Source of the DNA: Komagataeibacter diospyri
Lineage (GTDB): Bacteria; Pseudomonadota; Alphaproteobacteria; Acetobacterales; Acetobacteraceae
Reading direction: 5' to 3'
Length of the DNA stretch: 57,206 bases
Assembly (NCBI RefSeq): GCF_006538165.1
Contig: NZ_BDLU01000033.1
Coordinates: forward strand, 1 to 57,206
Shown: positions 46,081-55,044 of the stretch, piece after piece
Layout: each line of letters starts with the position of its first letter
Position numbering within the stretch: position 1 is the stretch's first letter
The notes under the pieces: generated by a model
The model's database searches: none
What the model was told of the DNA's origin: nothing
The model's input: the letters and a program-made list of their open reading frames with translations, nothing else
Position numbers and translations under genes: made by a program

Positions 46081-47472
46081 ATGGCTTACGCATCAACCAA
46101 TCCCTATACCAACGAAGTTGTTGCAACCTTCGCTGATGCGACGGACGCGGAAGTACAGACGGCCCTGAGCGAAGCGCACGCTGCATTTGAAAGCTGGCGC
46201 GACACATCCTTTGCCGATCGGGCAAAAGTCATGAACGCGGCTGCCGCCATCCTGCGCCGTGACATTGATAAATATGCCCGTCTTGGCACGCTGGAAATGG
46301 GCAAGCTGTTTGATGAGTCAAAGAAGGAAGTCATTCTTTCTGCCGAGATCTTCGAATACTACGCAAACCATGCCGAAGAACTGCTGAAGCCGGAAATACT
46401 GCCGGTTGCCAACGCTGCGGAAGGCAGACCCGTCCTGGTTCACGAACCGCTGGGCATCGTGCTGGCGATCGAGCCGTGGAACTTCCCCTTCTATCAGGTC
46501 GTGCGCATTATCGCGCCGCAGCTTTCAGCCGGTAATGCCGTGCTGCTCAAGCACGCATCCAACCTGCCGCAGTGTGCCGCAGCTTTTGATACACTGATGG
46601 CGGAAGCTGGCCTGCCCAAGGGGCTGTTCCGCAACCTGTATGCGGCGCGCCCCCACACTGCCATGATCCTGAACGACCCGCGCGTATGTGGTGTTGCCCT
46701 GACGGGTTCGGAAGGGGCTGGCACCGTTATTGCCGGCATTGCGGGCAAGGCGCTGAAAAAGGCGACCATGGAACTGGGGGGCGCGGACGCCTTTATCGTT
46801 CTGGATGACGCCGATGTGGAAAAAGCAGCCCGCTGGGCGGTTATCGGCCGCCACTGGAATGCCGGTCAGGTCTGTGTTTCGGCCAAGCGCCTGATCGTGG
46901 CAGATAGCGTTTATGACCAGTTCCTTGCCCTGTACAAGGAAGGTGTTGCGGCCCTGAAGGCGGGCGACCCGATGGACCCGGCCACCACGCTTGCTCCCCT
47001 GTCGTCACAGGCAGCGGCAGACGACCTGCGCGATCAGGTCACGCGGGCGATGGATCTGGGCGCGAAGGTCGAGATCATCGGGGCGCCGGTGCCGGAACAG
47101 GGCGCATTTTTCCAGCCGCTGCTCATGTCGGGGCTTGATGAAAAGAATGCAGCCCGTCACTGGGAATTCTTTGGTCCCGTTACCCAGATATACCGCGCAA
47201 AGGATGAAGCGGACGCCATCCGTATCGCCAATGACTCCCCTTACGGGCTGGGTGGTTCCGTATTTACGAAGGACGAAGCACGCGGTGCACGGGTGGCACG
47301 CGCCATCCGCACGGGCATGGTGTTCATCAACCATCCGCTGTCACCCAAGGCCGACCTGCCGTTCGGTGGCATCAAGAACTCGGGCTATGGCCGTGAACTG
47401 ATCGGCCTTGGCATCAAGGAGTTCATTAACCACAAGCTGATCAACGTGGTGGATATCGACGCGCCGTTCTGA
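46081..47472 (+). CDS. NAD(P)-dependent aldehyde dehydrogenase (succinate-semialdehyde type, YneI/Sad-like)
   Basis: 463 residues with the ALDH signatures: IEPWNFPFYQVVR, LTGSEGAG, catalytic base E231 (MELGGADAF) and nucleophile C265 (GQVCVSAKR). The short N-terminus and the MAYASTNPYTNEVV start match the YneI/Sad branch of succinate-semialdehyde dehydrogenases. Together with the YqhD-like reductase it gives both a reductive and an oxidative route for aldehyde removal. Confidence 0.9.
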   Translation: MAYASTNPYTNEVVATFADATDAEVQTALSEAHAAFESWRDTSFADRAKVMNAAAAILRRDIDKYARLGTLEMGKLFDESKKEVILSAEIFEYYANHAEELLKPEILPVANAAEGRPVLVHEPLGIVLAIEPWNFPFYQVVRIIAPQLSAGNAVLLKHASNLPQCAAAFDTLMAEAGLPKGLFRNLYAARPHTAMILNDPRVCGVALTGSEGAGTVIAGIAGKALKKATMELGGADAFIVLDDADVEKAARWAVIGRHWNAGQVCVSAKRLIVADSVYDQFLALYKEGVAALKAGDPMDPATTLAPLSSQAAADDLRDQVTRAMDLGAKVEIIGAPVPEQGAFFQPLLMSGLDEKNAARHWEFFGPVTQIYRAKDEADAIRIANDSPYGLGGSVFTKDEARGARVARAIRTGMVFINHPLSPKADLPFGGIKNSGYGRELIGLGIKEFINHKLINVVDIDAPF

Positions 47473-47523
47473 ACCAGACAGTTGTGGATAATGACGGGAT
47501 GACGTCCCGTTATGGACCGCAAT

Positions 47524-47565
47524 AATAAATCCCCCTTGTGACATCTGTCACAAGGGGGATTTATT
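47524..47565. terminator. Long perfect hairpin, bidirectional terminator
   Basis: A perfect 20-bp inverted repeat (47524-47543 with 47546-47565) whose stem reads CCCCCTTGTGACA against TGTCACAAGGGGG, flanked by A/T-rich AATAAAT...ATTTATT arms that supply a T-rich tail on both strands. It lies between the aldehyde dehydrogenase gene and the convergent esterase gene. Confidence 0.8.
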
Positions 47566-47602
47566 AACTATTATTCCAGCCCCCATTACCTGAAAAAATA
47601 AT

Positions 47603-47684
47603 AAAAGTTTTTTGGATACCATCTTTTTTCAAAAAGGCGGCATTCCCCGAATATTAAAAAAAACTGCACCAAAAACTTTTACGA
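47603..47684 (-). repeat. Dispersed palindromic intergenic element, copy 5 (inverted)
   Basis: Read on the minus strand it begins AAAAGTTTTTGGTGCAG, includes GCCGCCTTTTTGAAAAAAG and ends CCAAAAAACTTTTAT. This is the only copy in the opposite orientation. Outer arms AAAAGTTTTT...AAAAACTTTT are well preserved; the inner hairpins are damaged. Confidence 0.65.
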
Positions 47685-47699
47685 TTTACAGGCGGCCCC

Positions 47700-49310
47700 T
47701 TAATGGGCATCGGGTAACACGCAGGCAAAGCTGGCTGCATCATCCATGTTGCCATGACCATCATACCGCGCAACTTTCGGCCATGCGCATAGTGGCCGGG
47801 TACGCACGACCTGCCCATTGTCCACGCGTGCCGCAATGACCTGTTCTGGCGCCTGTCTGTGGCTGACCCAGTCATCAATCGCCCCCAGCTTGCTGAATGT
47901 GTCACACGCAGTCCCACCATAACAGTGCCCCATGCCCGGAATGGTAATCAGGCGCACCGCATCCGCGCCTGCGGGTCCGGCATTGCGCTGGACGGACTGG
48001 TAATATCCAGCCAGCTGTTCAGGGTTATGTCCGTCGTTCCAGCCAATATACATGAGCAGCCTGCCGCCATGACGGAAGAAAGGCGTCAGGTTGTCATCCA
48101 CATGCAGCAGTGGACCGACCCTGCGCGCGGCTTCCTGTATGTCCGTATCCCATTTCAGCGTTGTCCAGTCCCAGTCCGGGTTCTGGAAAGCCGCATATCT
48201 GAACAGGTCGAGAGCTACGGGGAATGCTTTGCCGTCGGCTGAAAAACCGTCCTCGCTCCCTTTCGCCGCGCCGGGGAAGATGACCTGGTGCGTCTGCGGG
48301 TCAAGCGGCCCCTGATAGATGTTATTGGCGGCCTGTACCTCATTCGCGGTCAGGCATTTTGCTGTATTCTTCCCCTTGCACTGCAACTGTTCAGGCGTGA
48401 AGGTGCATTTGTCCGGCTCCTCCAGAAACCCCTGTTTCTTGCCTACGGGTGATGCGCAGGCATTCATGACTGCCGCGTTCAGCAGGTGAAATTTGTCATG
48501 CGATACGCGCAGGGCCGGATTATGGTAACTCATCCACCCGGCCCATAGCTGTTCGGCATTGAAGTTCACGATCGGATTGGGCGGTGCACCGGCCACGATC
48601 CCGTCATAGTCCTCGGGATAGCGTTTGGCCTCGATCAGCCCCTCAAGCCCCCCCAGTGAGCAGCCAATCCAGTAGGCATGCACTGCCTTCCGGCCATAGA
48701 AATTCCGGATCAGCGCCTTTGCCATCACCGTCATCAGGTGGTCGGCACGATAGGCGTAATCAATCATCTTTTCCGGATGACCCAGCGTAAAACGTCCCCC
48801 CTGCCCTTCGGGGGTGGAACTGTCATGCCCGGTATCGGTACTGGCCACGGCATAGCCCTCGGCTATCCCCGTCGCCATGCCGTAATACATGAGCGAACCG
48901 GCCCAGCCGAAATTGCCAACCCCCAGCAGCTTGCCATTCCAGCCTTTGAGCGGCAGCCAGACTTCCGTACGGATATGGGAATCCGGAGACGGGTGCAGTG
49001 TAATGGCCACGCGGCAGAAAGCGGGATTGGGAGCCTGTGTCGGATGACCGGCCACGTTCATGCCGGGTGCTGACATGATGCGGGTCAACTGGTCCTGCGG
49101 TGGCTGCCAGCGTCCGTCGGGTACCGTCTCCACCGTGGTGAAGGTCGCATCCGGCAGGGCACGGCGGGCAAGATCGGCGCAGCCTGTAGCATGGGCATCC
49201 GCCGTATCCAGCATCGCAAACGGTACTGCAAGGGTTGTCCCTGCCACCAGCAGGAAAAACAGGCGCGACAGGCCGCATGAAGATTTCGAAAGTGGCGCAG
49301 GACGGGACAT
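47700..49310 (-). CDS. Tannase/feruloyl esterase family protein
   Basis: 536 residues from ATG 49310 (AGGAAA seven bases upstream). Signal peptide (LSRLFFLLVAGTTLAVPFAML), then an alpha/beta hydrolase with the family's Ser in GCSLGG (WIGCSLGGLEG) and a final His next to Cys (MGHCYGG), forming the CS-D-HC catalytic arrangement in which a disulphide joins the Ser and His regions. It hydrolyses ester-linked phenolic acids such as ferulate or gallate outside the cytoplasm. The open frame extends much further upstream, but that part has no signal peptide and is not family-like. Could supply substrates to the VanAB-type system at 41-43 kb. Confidence 0.88.
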   Translation of the reverse strand: MSRPAPLSKSSCGLSRLFFLLVAGTTLAVPFAMLDTADAHATGCADLARRALPDATFTTVETVPDGRWQPPQDQLTRIMSAPGMNVAGHPTQAPNPAFCRVAITLHPSPDSHIRTEVWLPLKGWNGKLLGVGNFGWAGSLMYYGMATGIAEGYAVASTDTGHDSSTPEGQGGRFTLGHPEKMIDYAYRADHLMTVMAKALIRNFYGRKAVHAYWIGCSLGGLEGLIEAKRYPEDYDGIVAGAPPNPIVNFNAEQLWAGWMSYHNPALRVSHDKFHLLNAAVMNACASPVGKKQGFLEEPDKCTFTPEQLQCKGKNTAKCLTANEVQAANNIYQGPLDPQTHQVIFPGAAKGSEDGFSADGKAFPVALDLFRYAAFQNPDWDWTTLKWDTDIQEAARRVGPLLHVDDNLTPFFRHGGRLLMYIGWNDGHNPEQLAGYYQSVQRNAGPAGADAVRLITIPGMGHCYGGTACDTFSKLGAIDDWVSHRQAPEQVIAARVDNGQVVRTRPLCAWPKVARYDGHGNMDDAASFACVLPDAH

Positions 49311-49509
49311 GACAGTTTCCTGACGGGTCATTGCAACATAATCGGGGTCAGTACCGGAACACCCCCATGGACAGGGCGCCGACATGACGACAGGCGGCAT
49401 TCTGGACAGGAAATACGCAAAAGGGAAAGACCTTGATCCCATGACTGGGGGCGGGCAGTGTTCGCATACACGATGACAATTCCGCGCAATGGCAAAAGTT
49501 AGGGGACTG

Positions 49510-50709
49510 ATGCAAAAGATTTCCTTGGTGGCGGGTGGACTGTTTCTGGCCATACTACCCGTCATGGCCCGCACGGTTCCGGCCCGGGCGGCAACGGTTT
49601 CAGCCAGCACGGAAGAAGATACGGCCGCCCGCCAGACACAGGCGGTCGTCACCGCAGCGCAGTCCTTTCTCGGGCTATTCGATGCAGCCAGCCGTGCGAA
49701 ATTACAGTTTCCCTTTGTTACACAAAAATCAGGCACACTTGCCCGTTTCCGACGCAGCGCCCCCGACCAGCCCGTCCAGCCGGTAACGGACGTGCAGGTC
49801 AGCGCACCCACGGCACGCGGGCCGGGCATGGGACCACCCGGCGGTTTCACAGGCGAACGTTATGGCACATCGGTGTGGTCCAACTTTCCGGTCAGTGACG
49901 TGCTACGACCAGGACTGCGGATGGGTCAGTTGACACCTGCCCAGCGTACCGCCGCACTACACCTGTTGCAGACAGTGTTAAGCCCGAAAGGCTACCAGAA
50001 GGTAATGGACATAATGGGAGGCGATCAGGCGCTGGCAGATGCCGGCACGCCGTTCGCGTCCGGCAGAGCCGTCTACACCATCGCGATTTTTGGTGAACCG
50101 GGCATGACCAGCCCATGGATGGTGCAGTTTGGCGGCCACCATCTGGGACTTAACATTGTTATTGACGGCATGCATGGCGTCATGACGCCGACCCTGACGG
50201 GGGCACAACCTGCAATCTATCAGGCGGATGGAAAGAGCGTACGCGTTCTGGCAGGTGAAAATGACCGGGCCTTTGCCCTGCTGGATGCCTTTGACGCAAA
50301 ACAGCGCAAACAGGCCATCCTTTCATATAAGGTGGAGGATCTGGTGCAGGGACCGGGACATGAAGGTGAAACCCTCATTCCCGAAGGAATAAAAGGCTCT
50401 GCGCTGACCACGACACAGAAAGACCTGCTGATGGGGGTAATCGGAGAATGGGCAGGTATCATAAACGATGCCTATGCCGTCCCGCGCCTGAAGGAAATCA
50501 GGGACGATCTGGACAATACATGGTTTGCATGGAGCGGCCCCACCACGCATGCGCCCGGCCGCAACGGATCATCCTATTACCGTATTCAGGGACCGCGACT
50601 GCTGATCGAGTTTTCACCGCAGGGTGTGGGCGACGACCCGACCATGCATGTGCATACCGTCTATCGTGACCCCACCAACGACTATGGCACCCGGTATACC
50701 ATGCCATGA
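49510..50709 (+). CDS. DUF3500 exported protein
   Basis: About 399 residues from ATG 49510 (AGGGG five bases upstream; an ATG at 49489 is less likely). A signal peptide (ISLVAGGLFLAILPVMARTVPARAA) is followed by the DUF3500 sequence (WSNFPVSDVLRPGLRMGQLTPAQRTAALHLL; WMVQFGGHHLGLNIVI; HVHTVYRDPTNDYG). Conserved His/Asp residues hint at a metal site, but the family's function is not known to me. It overlaps the next gene as ATGA. Confidence 0.83.
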   Translation: MQKISLVAGGLFLAILPVMARTVPARAATVSASTEEDTAARQTQAVVTAAQSFLGLFDAASRAKLQFPFVTQKSGTLARFRRSAPDQPVQPVTDVQVSAPTARGPGMGPPGGFTGERYGTSVWSNFPVSDVLRPGLRMGQLTPAQRTAALHLLQTVLSPKGYQKVMDIMGGDQALADAGTPFASGRAVYTIAIFGEPGMTSPWMVQFGGHHLGLNIVIDGMHGVMTPTLTGAQPAIYQADGKSVRVLAGENDRAFALLDAFDAKQRKQAILSYKVEDLVQGPGHEGETLIPEGIKGSALTTTQKDLLMGVIGEWAGIINDAYAVPRLKEIRDDLDNTWFAWSGPTTHAPGRNGSSYYRIQGPRLLIEFSPQGVGDDPTMHVHTVYRDPTNDYGTRYTMP

Positions 50710-51251
50710 ATTACGCCATGACCATGTTGCTGGCAGCAGCGGGGCTTGCAACAACCTGCAGTCCGGCAGGTGCGCACCGTCTGGATGAATACCTGCAGGC
50801 CACGGTCATTGATATCACGCGGCAGGACATTGCCGTGACCCTGCGGCTTACGCCCGGCGCGGATGTGGCATACGGTGTCATTCACCAGATTGACAGCAAT
50901 GGCGATGGCATCCTGTCACCACAGGAACAGCAGGCTTACGGTGCATGGATCAGGCAGGGATTATCATTTTCCATTAACGGTAACCCGGTTTCCCTCACCA
51001 CCGGTGGGGCTGCGTTTCCATCTGTCACGACCCTACGGACGGGAAGTGGCGTTATCAGCCTGTACTTTCATATAACGACCAGCCTGACACCGGGATCATA
51101 TCGGCTGGTCTATACCAATCATGGTAGTGACCCGGATATGGTCTATCTGGTCAACGGATTGCTGCCCCATGACCGGGCCATTCATATCCAGCGACAGCAG
51201 CGTTCAGTCAATCAGTCCACTTACGAACTGGATTTCACGGTGGAACCGTAA
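50706..51251 (+). CDS. Small exported protein like the N-terminal domain of HupE/UreJ proteins
   Basis: 181 residues: a signal peptide (MTMLLAAAGLATTCSPAGA), then HRLDEYLQATVIDITRQDIAVTLRLTPG and an EF-hand-like loop (DSNGDGILSPQEQ). The periplasmic part of HupE/UreJ-type membrane proteins begins this way, but here the membrane half is absent, so it is a free-standing domain. Coupled by ATGA overlap to the DUF3500 gene, with which it probably works. The calcium or other metal ligand role is inferred from the DxNxDG loop. Confidence 0.75.
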   Translation: MNYAMTMLLAAAGLATTCSPAGAHRLDEYLQATVIDITRQDIAVTLRLTPGADVAYGVIHQIDSNGDGILSPQEQQAYGAWIRQGLSFSINGNPVSLTTGGAAFPSVTTLRTGSGVISLYFHITTSLTPGSYRLVYTNHGSDPDMVYLVNGLLPHDRAIHIQRQQRSVNQSTYELDFTVEP

Positions 51252-51310
51252 TCTGCAGCCCATGCACCCGGAAACTGTTCCGAAAAGCCTGCCTTTGAAA
51301 CATCCTTAAA

Positions 51311-51391
51311 AAATAAAGATTTTTTTGGGCGAAGCTTTTTCACAAACATTCAGAAGGTACCATTCAAAAAATGGCGCTACTAAAAAATTTC
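51311..51391 (+). repeat. Dispersed palindromic intergenic element, copy 6
   Basis: AAATAAAGATTTTTTTGGGCGAAGC, the remains of a first hairpin GAAGCTTTTTCACAAACATTC, linker AGAAGGTA, a short second hairpin CCATTCAAAAAATGG, then CGCTACTAAAAAATTT. Clearly related to copies 1 and 3 but diverged. Lies 5' of the DUF72 gene. Confidence 0.6.
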
Positions 51392-51487
51392 ATATATCAA
51401 TAAATGACTTTCGACAAAATCAGGCTTCAAAACGACATGGTCTTGTAATTTTCTTGCGTTATTATCCGATTACAGGAGAAATAGTTC

Positions 51488-52228
51488 ATGTCCATTCGCG
51501 TCGGTGTCGCTGGCTGGTCAATCCCCTCCGCACTTGCCAGCCAATTTCCCACGGTCGGCACGCATCTGGAGCGCTATGGCGCGCGTTTCCCCGCGGTCGA
51601 GATCAACAGCAGTTTCTATCGGCCGCACCAACGCACGACCTACGCGCGTTGGGCCGCAAGCGTGCCGCCCGCGTTCCGCTTTTCCGTCAAACTGCCCAAA
51701 ACAATCACGCATGAACGCCGTCTGATCGACTGCCATGCGCTTATTGAACGCTTTGCCGAAGAAACCGGTGGTCTGGGTGACAAACGCGGTCCCATACTGG
51801 TCCAGCTTCCCCCAAGCTTTACCTATCCCGGCGAAAGCGCCGAACATTTCTTCCATGACCTGAAAACTACAATCACTGGCCCCATCGTTGTGGAACCAAG
51901 GCATGCCAGCTGGTTCATGCCAGAAATCAGTCATATGTTGGAAAGGCTGCAGATAGCGCGGGTTGCGGCAGATCCGGCCAAGCCATTCCTTGCGGCACAG
52001 CCCGGAGGCTGGAACGGCCTGGCCTATTTTCGGCTGCATGGTTCCCCCCGCGTTTATGAATCAGCGTATGCAAGGGAAACCATTGAAGCCCAAGCAAAAA
52101 CCGTCACGTCGCTTGCCATGCGCGGCATTGATGTCTGGACGATTTATGACAATACCACCTATGGCGCCGCCACCCAGAACGCGTTTGAGCTTATGGAAAT
52201 CATTGAGAATATGACTGGCTGTCTTTGA
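51488..52228 (+). CDS. DUF72 (YecE-like) family protein
   Basis: 246 residues, TIM-barrel DUF72 family: VGVAGWSIPSAL, FPAVEINSSFYRPHQRTTYARWA, FRFSVKLPKTITHERRL, VVEPRHASWF, YFRLHGSPRVYESAY and WTIYDNTTYGAAT. AGGAG lies upstream of the ATG. No defined reaction is known to me for the family. It stands alone between two copies of the dispersed palindromic element. Confidence 0.9.
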   Translation: MSIRVGVAGWSIPSALASQFPTVGTHLERYGARFPAVEINSSFYRPHQRTTYARWAASVPPAFRFSVKLPKTITHERRLIDCHALIERFAEETGGLGDKRGPILVQLPPSFTYPGESAEHFFHDLKTTITGPIVVEPRHASWFMPEISHMLERLQIARVAADPAKPFLAAQPGGWNGLAYFRLHGSPRVYESAYARETIEAQAKTVTSLAMRGIDVWTIYDNTTYGAATQNAFELMEIIENMTGCL

Positions 52229-52239
52229 AAGACCACGAA

Positions 52240-52312
52240 AATTAAAATATTCCTTTAAAGTTCCAGGAAACGCACCTAAAAAAGGCAGCACCCACAAACT
52301 TATTTATACTTT
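52240..52312 (+). repeat. Dispersed palindromic intergenic element, copy 7 (degenerate)
   Basis: AATTAAAATATTCCTTTAAAG, then TCCAGGAAACGCACC, a short TAAAAAAGGCAGC and CACCCACAAACTTATTTA. It keeps the order of landmarks of the other copies but has lost most pairing. It starts about 12 bases after the DUF72 gene. Confidence 0.45.
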
Positions 52313-52524
52313 ATAAGCAGGATTTTTAATAAATAATTTACTTCCTCTGGTCACTACCAGAAATGACACATATTCCCATCATGTCGTTGGCAGCACGCCC
52401 TTCGCTCACCTGATTGCGCCATTATTTGCAGGCCGCATATCTGGCTGACCGGGCAATGCCGTCAGGGGATAATGAATTTCTCCATCATCCCCTCCACAAC
52501 ACAAATGAAGTCGCGGTCCGGATT

Positions 52525-54000
52525 TCAGTTTTGAGACTGTTCCAGCTTCGCCATAAGCGTGGATGGTACACTACAGGCATCCGGCATGAGTCCCTGCAAC
52601 GTCTGACAGACGCGCAGGACAGTCACGTCATCCATGGATTTCCCGCCAACCTGCATGCCAATCGGCAACCCCGTCGCGGAAAAACCGATCGGCAGCGATG
52701 CCGCTGGCTGTCCGGTCAGGTTATTCAGGAATGCAAACCCACCCCATTCCAGCCAGTCCGGCCATGAGGAATCCGGCACGGTCTTTCCTGCCTCAAACGG
52801 AAGGATGGAGACGGCGGGCGACAGGACAATGTCAAAATTCTGGAACATGACACCCGCTTCCTGCCGGTAACGTACCCGTGCAGCATGCGCATCCGCAATA
52901 ACCTGCGCATCAAGGTCACGTCCTTTCTGCGCCTCGGCCCAGAACTCCTGATCTACCAGATCGATCCTGTCTGCGGGAATGGTCTTCAGGGCCTGCCAGG
53001 CACGGGACTGCCACAGCACGCGATAATCCGGACGCCAGTCCGCAAATGCCGGGACGGGACAGATTACCGCCCCGGCCTGTTCCGCAATAGCAACCGCGGC
53101 ATGAAACGCCGCGCGTACTTCCGGATCAACAGGCAGGCAACCGAAATCATCCGTCACACCAATGCGCAGACCAGACAGGGGCAGTGGCCCTGCCGTGAAT
53201 GCATCGGGTGCCGCGCGCGGGAAACTGTACGGATCGCGGGCATCATAACCTTCAATAACTGACAGCATCAGTGCGGCATCCGCCACCGAACGGGTCAGCG
53301 GCCCATAATGGGAAAAGTCGGAATAGTGAATGCTCATGGGCCACTGGGGCACCCGCCCATAAGTGGCCTTGAACCCGAACACACCGCTGAAACTTGCTGG
53401 CACACGGATGGAACCACCGCCATCACTTCCCAGTGCCAGCGGCCCGCATCCAGTCGCCATCGAGGCACCCGCCCCGCCACTGCTGCCTCCGGGCGAAACC
53501 CTCGGGTCATGCGGATTGCGCGTGATCCCCGTCAGCGGTGTGTCCGTCACCGCCTTCCATCCCCCTTCGCAGGTCGTGGTACAAGCCCAGATCAATGCGC
53601 CGGACGCACGGATACGGGCACAGGCCGGGGCATCTTCGGTTGCCGGTGCCTGTCCTATGGACAACCGCGATCCACGCCCCAGCACCCAGCCCTTCACCAT
53701 GGCCGTATCCTTGATGGATACCGGTACCCCCTCCAGTGGCCGCACCGGCAGGCCGCCGCGCCATGCCCGTTCGGATACGCGCGCGGCGGCAAGTGCCGCA
53801 TCGTCATCAATATGTACGAAGGGATTGAGAACCGGCTGTAACGCATGCGCACGTTCAAGCACTGCCCGCATGACGTCTACAGGCGAGACCTCACCACTGG
53901 CATAGGCGCCAAGCAGGCTTGCAGCGTCAAGATCACACAGATCGGTCACGTCGGCAGTGATTCGGGCTGCAGCCATCATTTCATGTCCCATGCGGTTCAT
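52525..54000 (-). CDS. Amidase signature family amidohydrolase
   Basis: 491 residues with the full Ser-cisSer-Lys triad of amidase-signature enzymes: K96 in PVSIKDTA, S172 in SPGGSSGGAGAS and S196 in SDGGGSIRVP, at the spacing seen in fatty-acid amide hydrolase and malonamidase. It hydrolyses amide bonds in the cytosol; the substrate is unknown. No good ribosome binding site is seen before ATG 54000; ATGs at 53979/53976 are alternatives. Divergent from a broken TetR gene that may once have regulated it. Confidence 0.9.
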   Translation of the reverse strand: MNRMGHEMMAAARITADVTDLCDLDAASLLGAYASGEVSPVDVMRAVLERAHALQPVLNPFVHIDDDAALAAARVSERAWRGGLPVRPLEGVPVSIKDTAMVKGWVLGRGSRLSIGQAPATEDAPACARIRASGALIWACTTTCEGGWKAVTDTPLTGITRNPHDPRVSPGGSSGGAGASMATGCGPLALGSDGGGSIRVPASFSGVFGFKATYGRVPQWPMSIHYSDFSHYGPLTRSVADAALMLSVIEGYDARDPYSFPRAAPDAFTAGPLPLSGLRIGVTDDFGCLPVDPEVRAAFHAAVAIAEQAGAVICPVPAFADWRPDYRVLWQSRAWQALKTIPADRIDLVDQEFWAEAQKGRDLDAQVIADAHAARVRYRQEAGVMFQNFDIVLSPAVSILPFEAGKTVPDSSWPDWLEWGGFAFLNNLTGQPAASLPIGFSATGLPIGMQVGGKSMDDVTVLRVCQTLQGLMPDACSVPSTLMAKLEQSQN

Positions 54001-54272
54001 CGAATATTTTCTTTAGCGTCATGAAGATCGATTCGATACCGTCTCGATTCACAATCACGGAAAAAGGCGAATGACTACAGCAGAAATTGCGACACCCCCG
54101 CGCGCTGAACAGCCGAATGGCAATACCTCCTGTTCTCAGGACGAAGAATTCTGATCGAGACCAGATGGTGGCAAGCGGCCACCATCTACCCTTTCTGCGC
54201 AGGGGAAATATACAGGTCAGTTCCACTATATGAGGACTGCAAATCCTGGTAATTACTTCTGGAGCATTTAAT

Positions 54273-54730
54273 ATGAAAGTTTTCCAAAGGAACAGCAGCA
54301 TGGTGCGGACAGGGCGTCCCCGTGAGTTTGACCGCGACAAGGCAATTGACGCCGCCACATCTCTTTTCTGGGCGCAGGGCTATGAACCGCCCCCTGACCC
54401 ATATCAAGACCTGCTGGGCAATATCTCGCCTTCAAACCTCCATGCCGCGTTCGGCTCCAAGGAAGCCTGTTCCGGGAAGTCTTACAGCGATACCTGGTAA
54501 TCTATGGGCAGCTCATGGCGCCTTTACGGGACGCAAGCCTGCCACCGCGCGATGCCATGGAACTTATGTTGCGCGGTTCAACGCACATGCAGGCTGCCCA
54601 CACACATCTGGGCAGATGCCTGATCATGTCAGGCGCCAGTAATTGCTCGCCTGAAAACGGCTCCCGCCCGGACCCTCCTCGTGGCAGCACGGCATGGCGC
54701 AGTGCGCCGGATGGCTGGCCCGATATGACA
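54273..54730 (+). pseudogene. TetR family regulator remnant
   Basis: Starts normally (MVRTGRPREFDRDKAIDAATSLFWAQGYE) but loses frame: the region after GYE and the junction at about 54468 (KEA then LFREVLQRYLVIYGQLMAPLRD in another frame) each need an indel. HLGRCLIMSGASNCSPEN is family-like and is followed by another shift into RTLLVAARHGAVRRMAG. The gene is therefore dead, with its C-terminus dissolving into the neighbouring acetyltransferase remnant. Divergent from the amidase gene. Confidence 0.75.
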
Positions 54731-54739
54731 GTCGGGACG

Positions 54740-55020
54740 CTACCGTGCATGAGCGACTGGGCGCGGGTTGGGCACAACACCACCATACGCGCGCCTTTCT
54801 ACTGTGATTACGGCTATAATATCTTCTGGGGGACAATGTGTTCCTGAACTTTAGGCTGCGTCGTGCGGGACGTGGTACCGGTCAGGATCAACGGCGGCGT
54901 CATTATCCTGCCCGGTTTCACGATCGGGGATAATACAATTATCGGTGCCGGCAGTGTGGTCACGCACGATGTCACCTCCTGTGCAAAGGTGGCGGACAAT
55001 CCGGCATGGCCTTTGCGTAG
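54740..55020 (+). pseudogene. Sugar O-acetyltransferase (Maa/LacA-like) remnant with internal deletion
   Basis: Left-handed beta-helix pieces in different frames: GHNTTIRAPFYCDYGYNIF, GDNVFLNF, GCVVRDVVPVRI and NGGVIILPGFTIGDNTIIGAGSVVTHDV ending at TAG 55018. In intact relatives some 40-50 residues lie between the PVRI and GG.IILPG motifs; here they are joined directly, suggesting a deletion between similar hexapeptide repeats. Two further small indels (near 54828 and 54853) break the frame. Adjacent to, and partly merged with, the TetR remnant. Confidence 0.75.
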
Positions 55021-55044
55021 CTGATTATTGCGCCAATAGAATAC

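Noticed and set aside
47700..49850. 716-residue version of the tannase/feruloyl esterase
   Set aside because: The signal peptide and a good ribosome binding site place the start at 49310; the extra N-terminal 180 residues overlap the divergent DUF3500 gene in antisense and look random.
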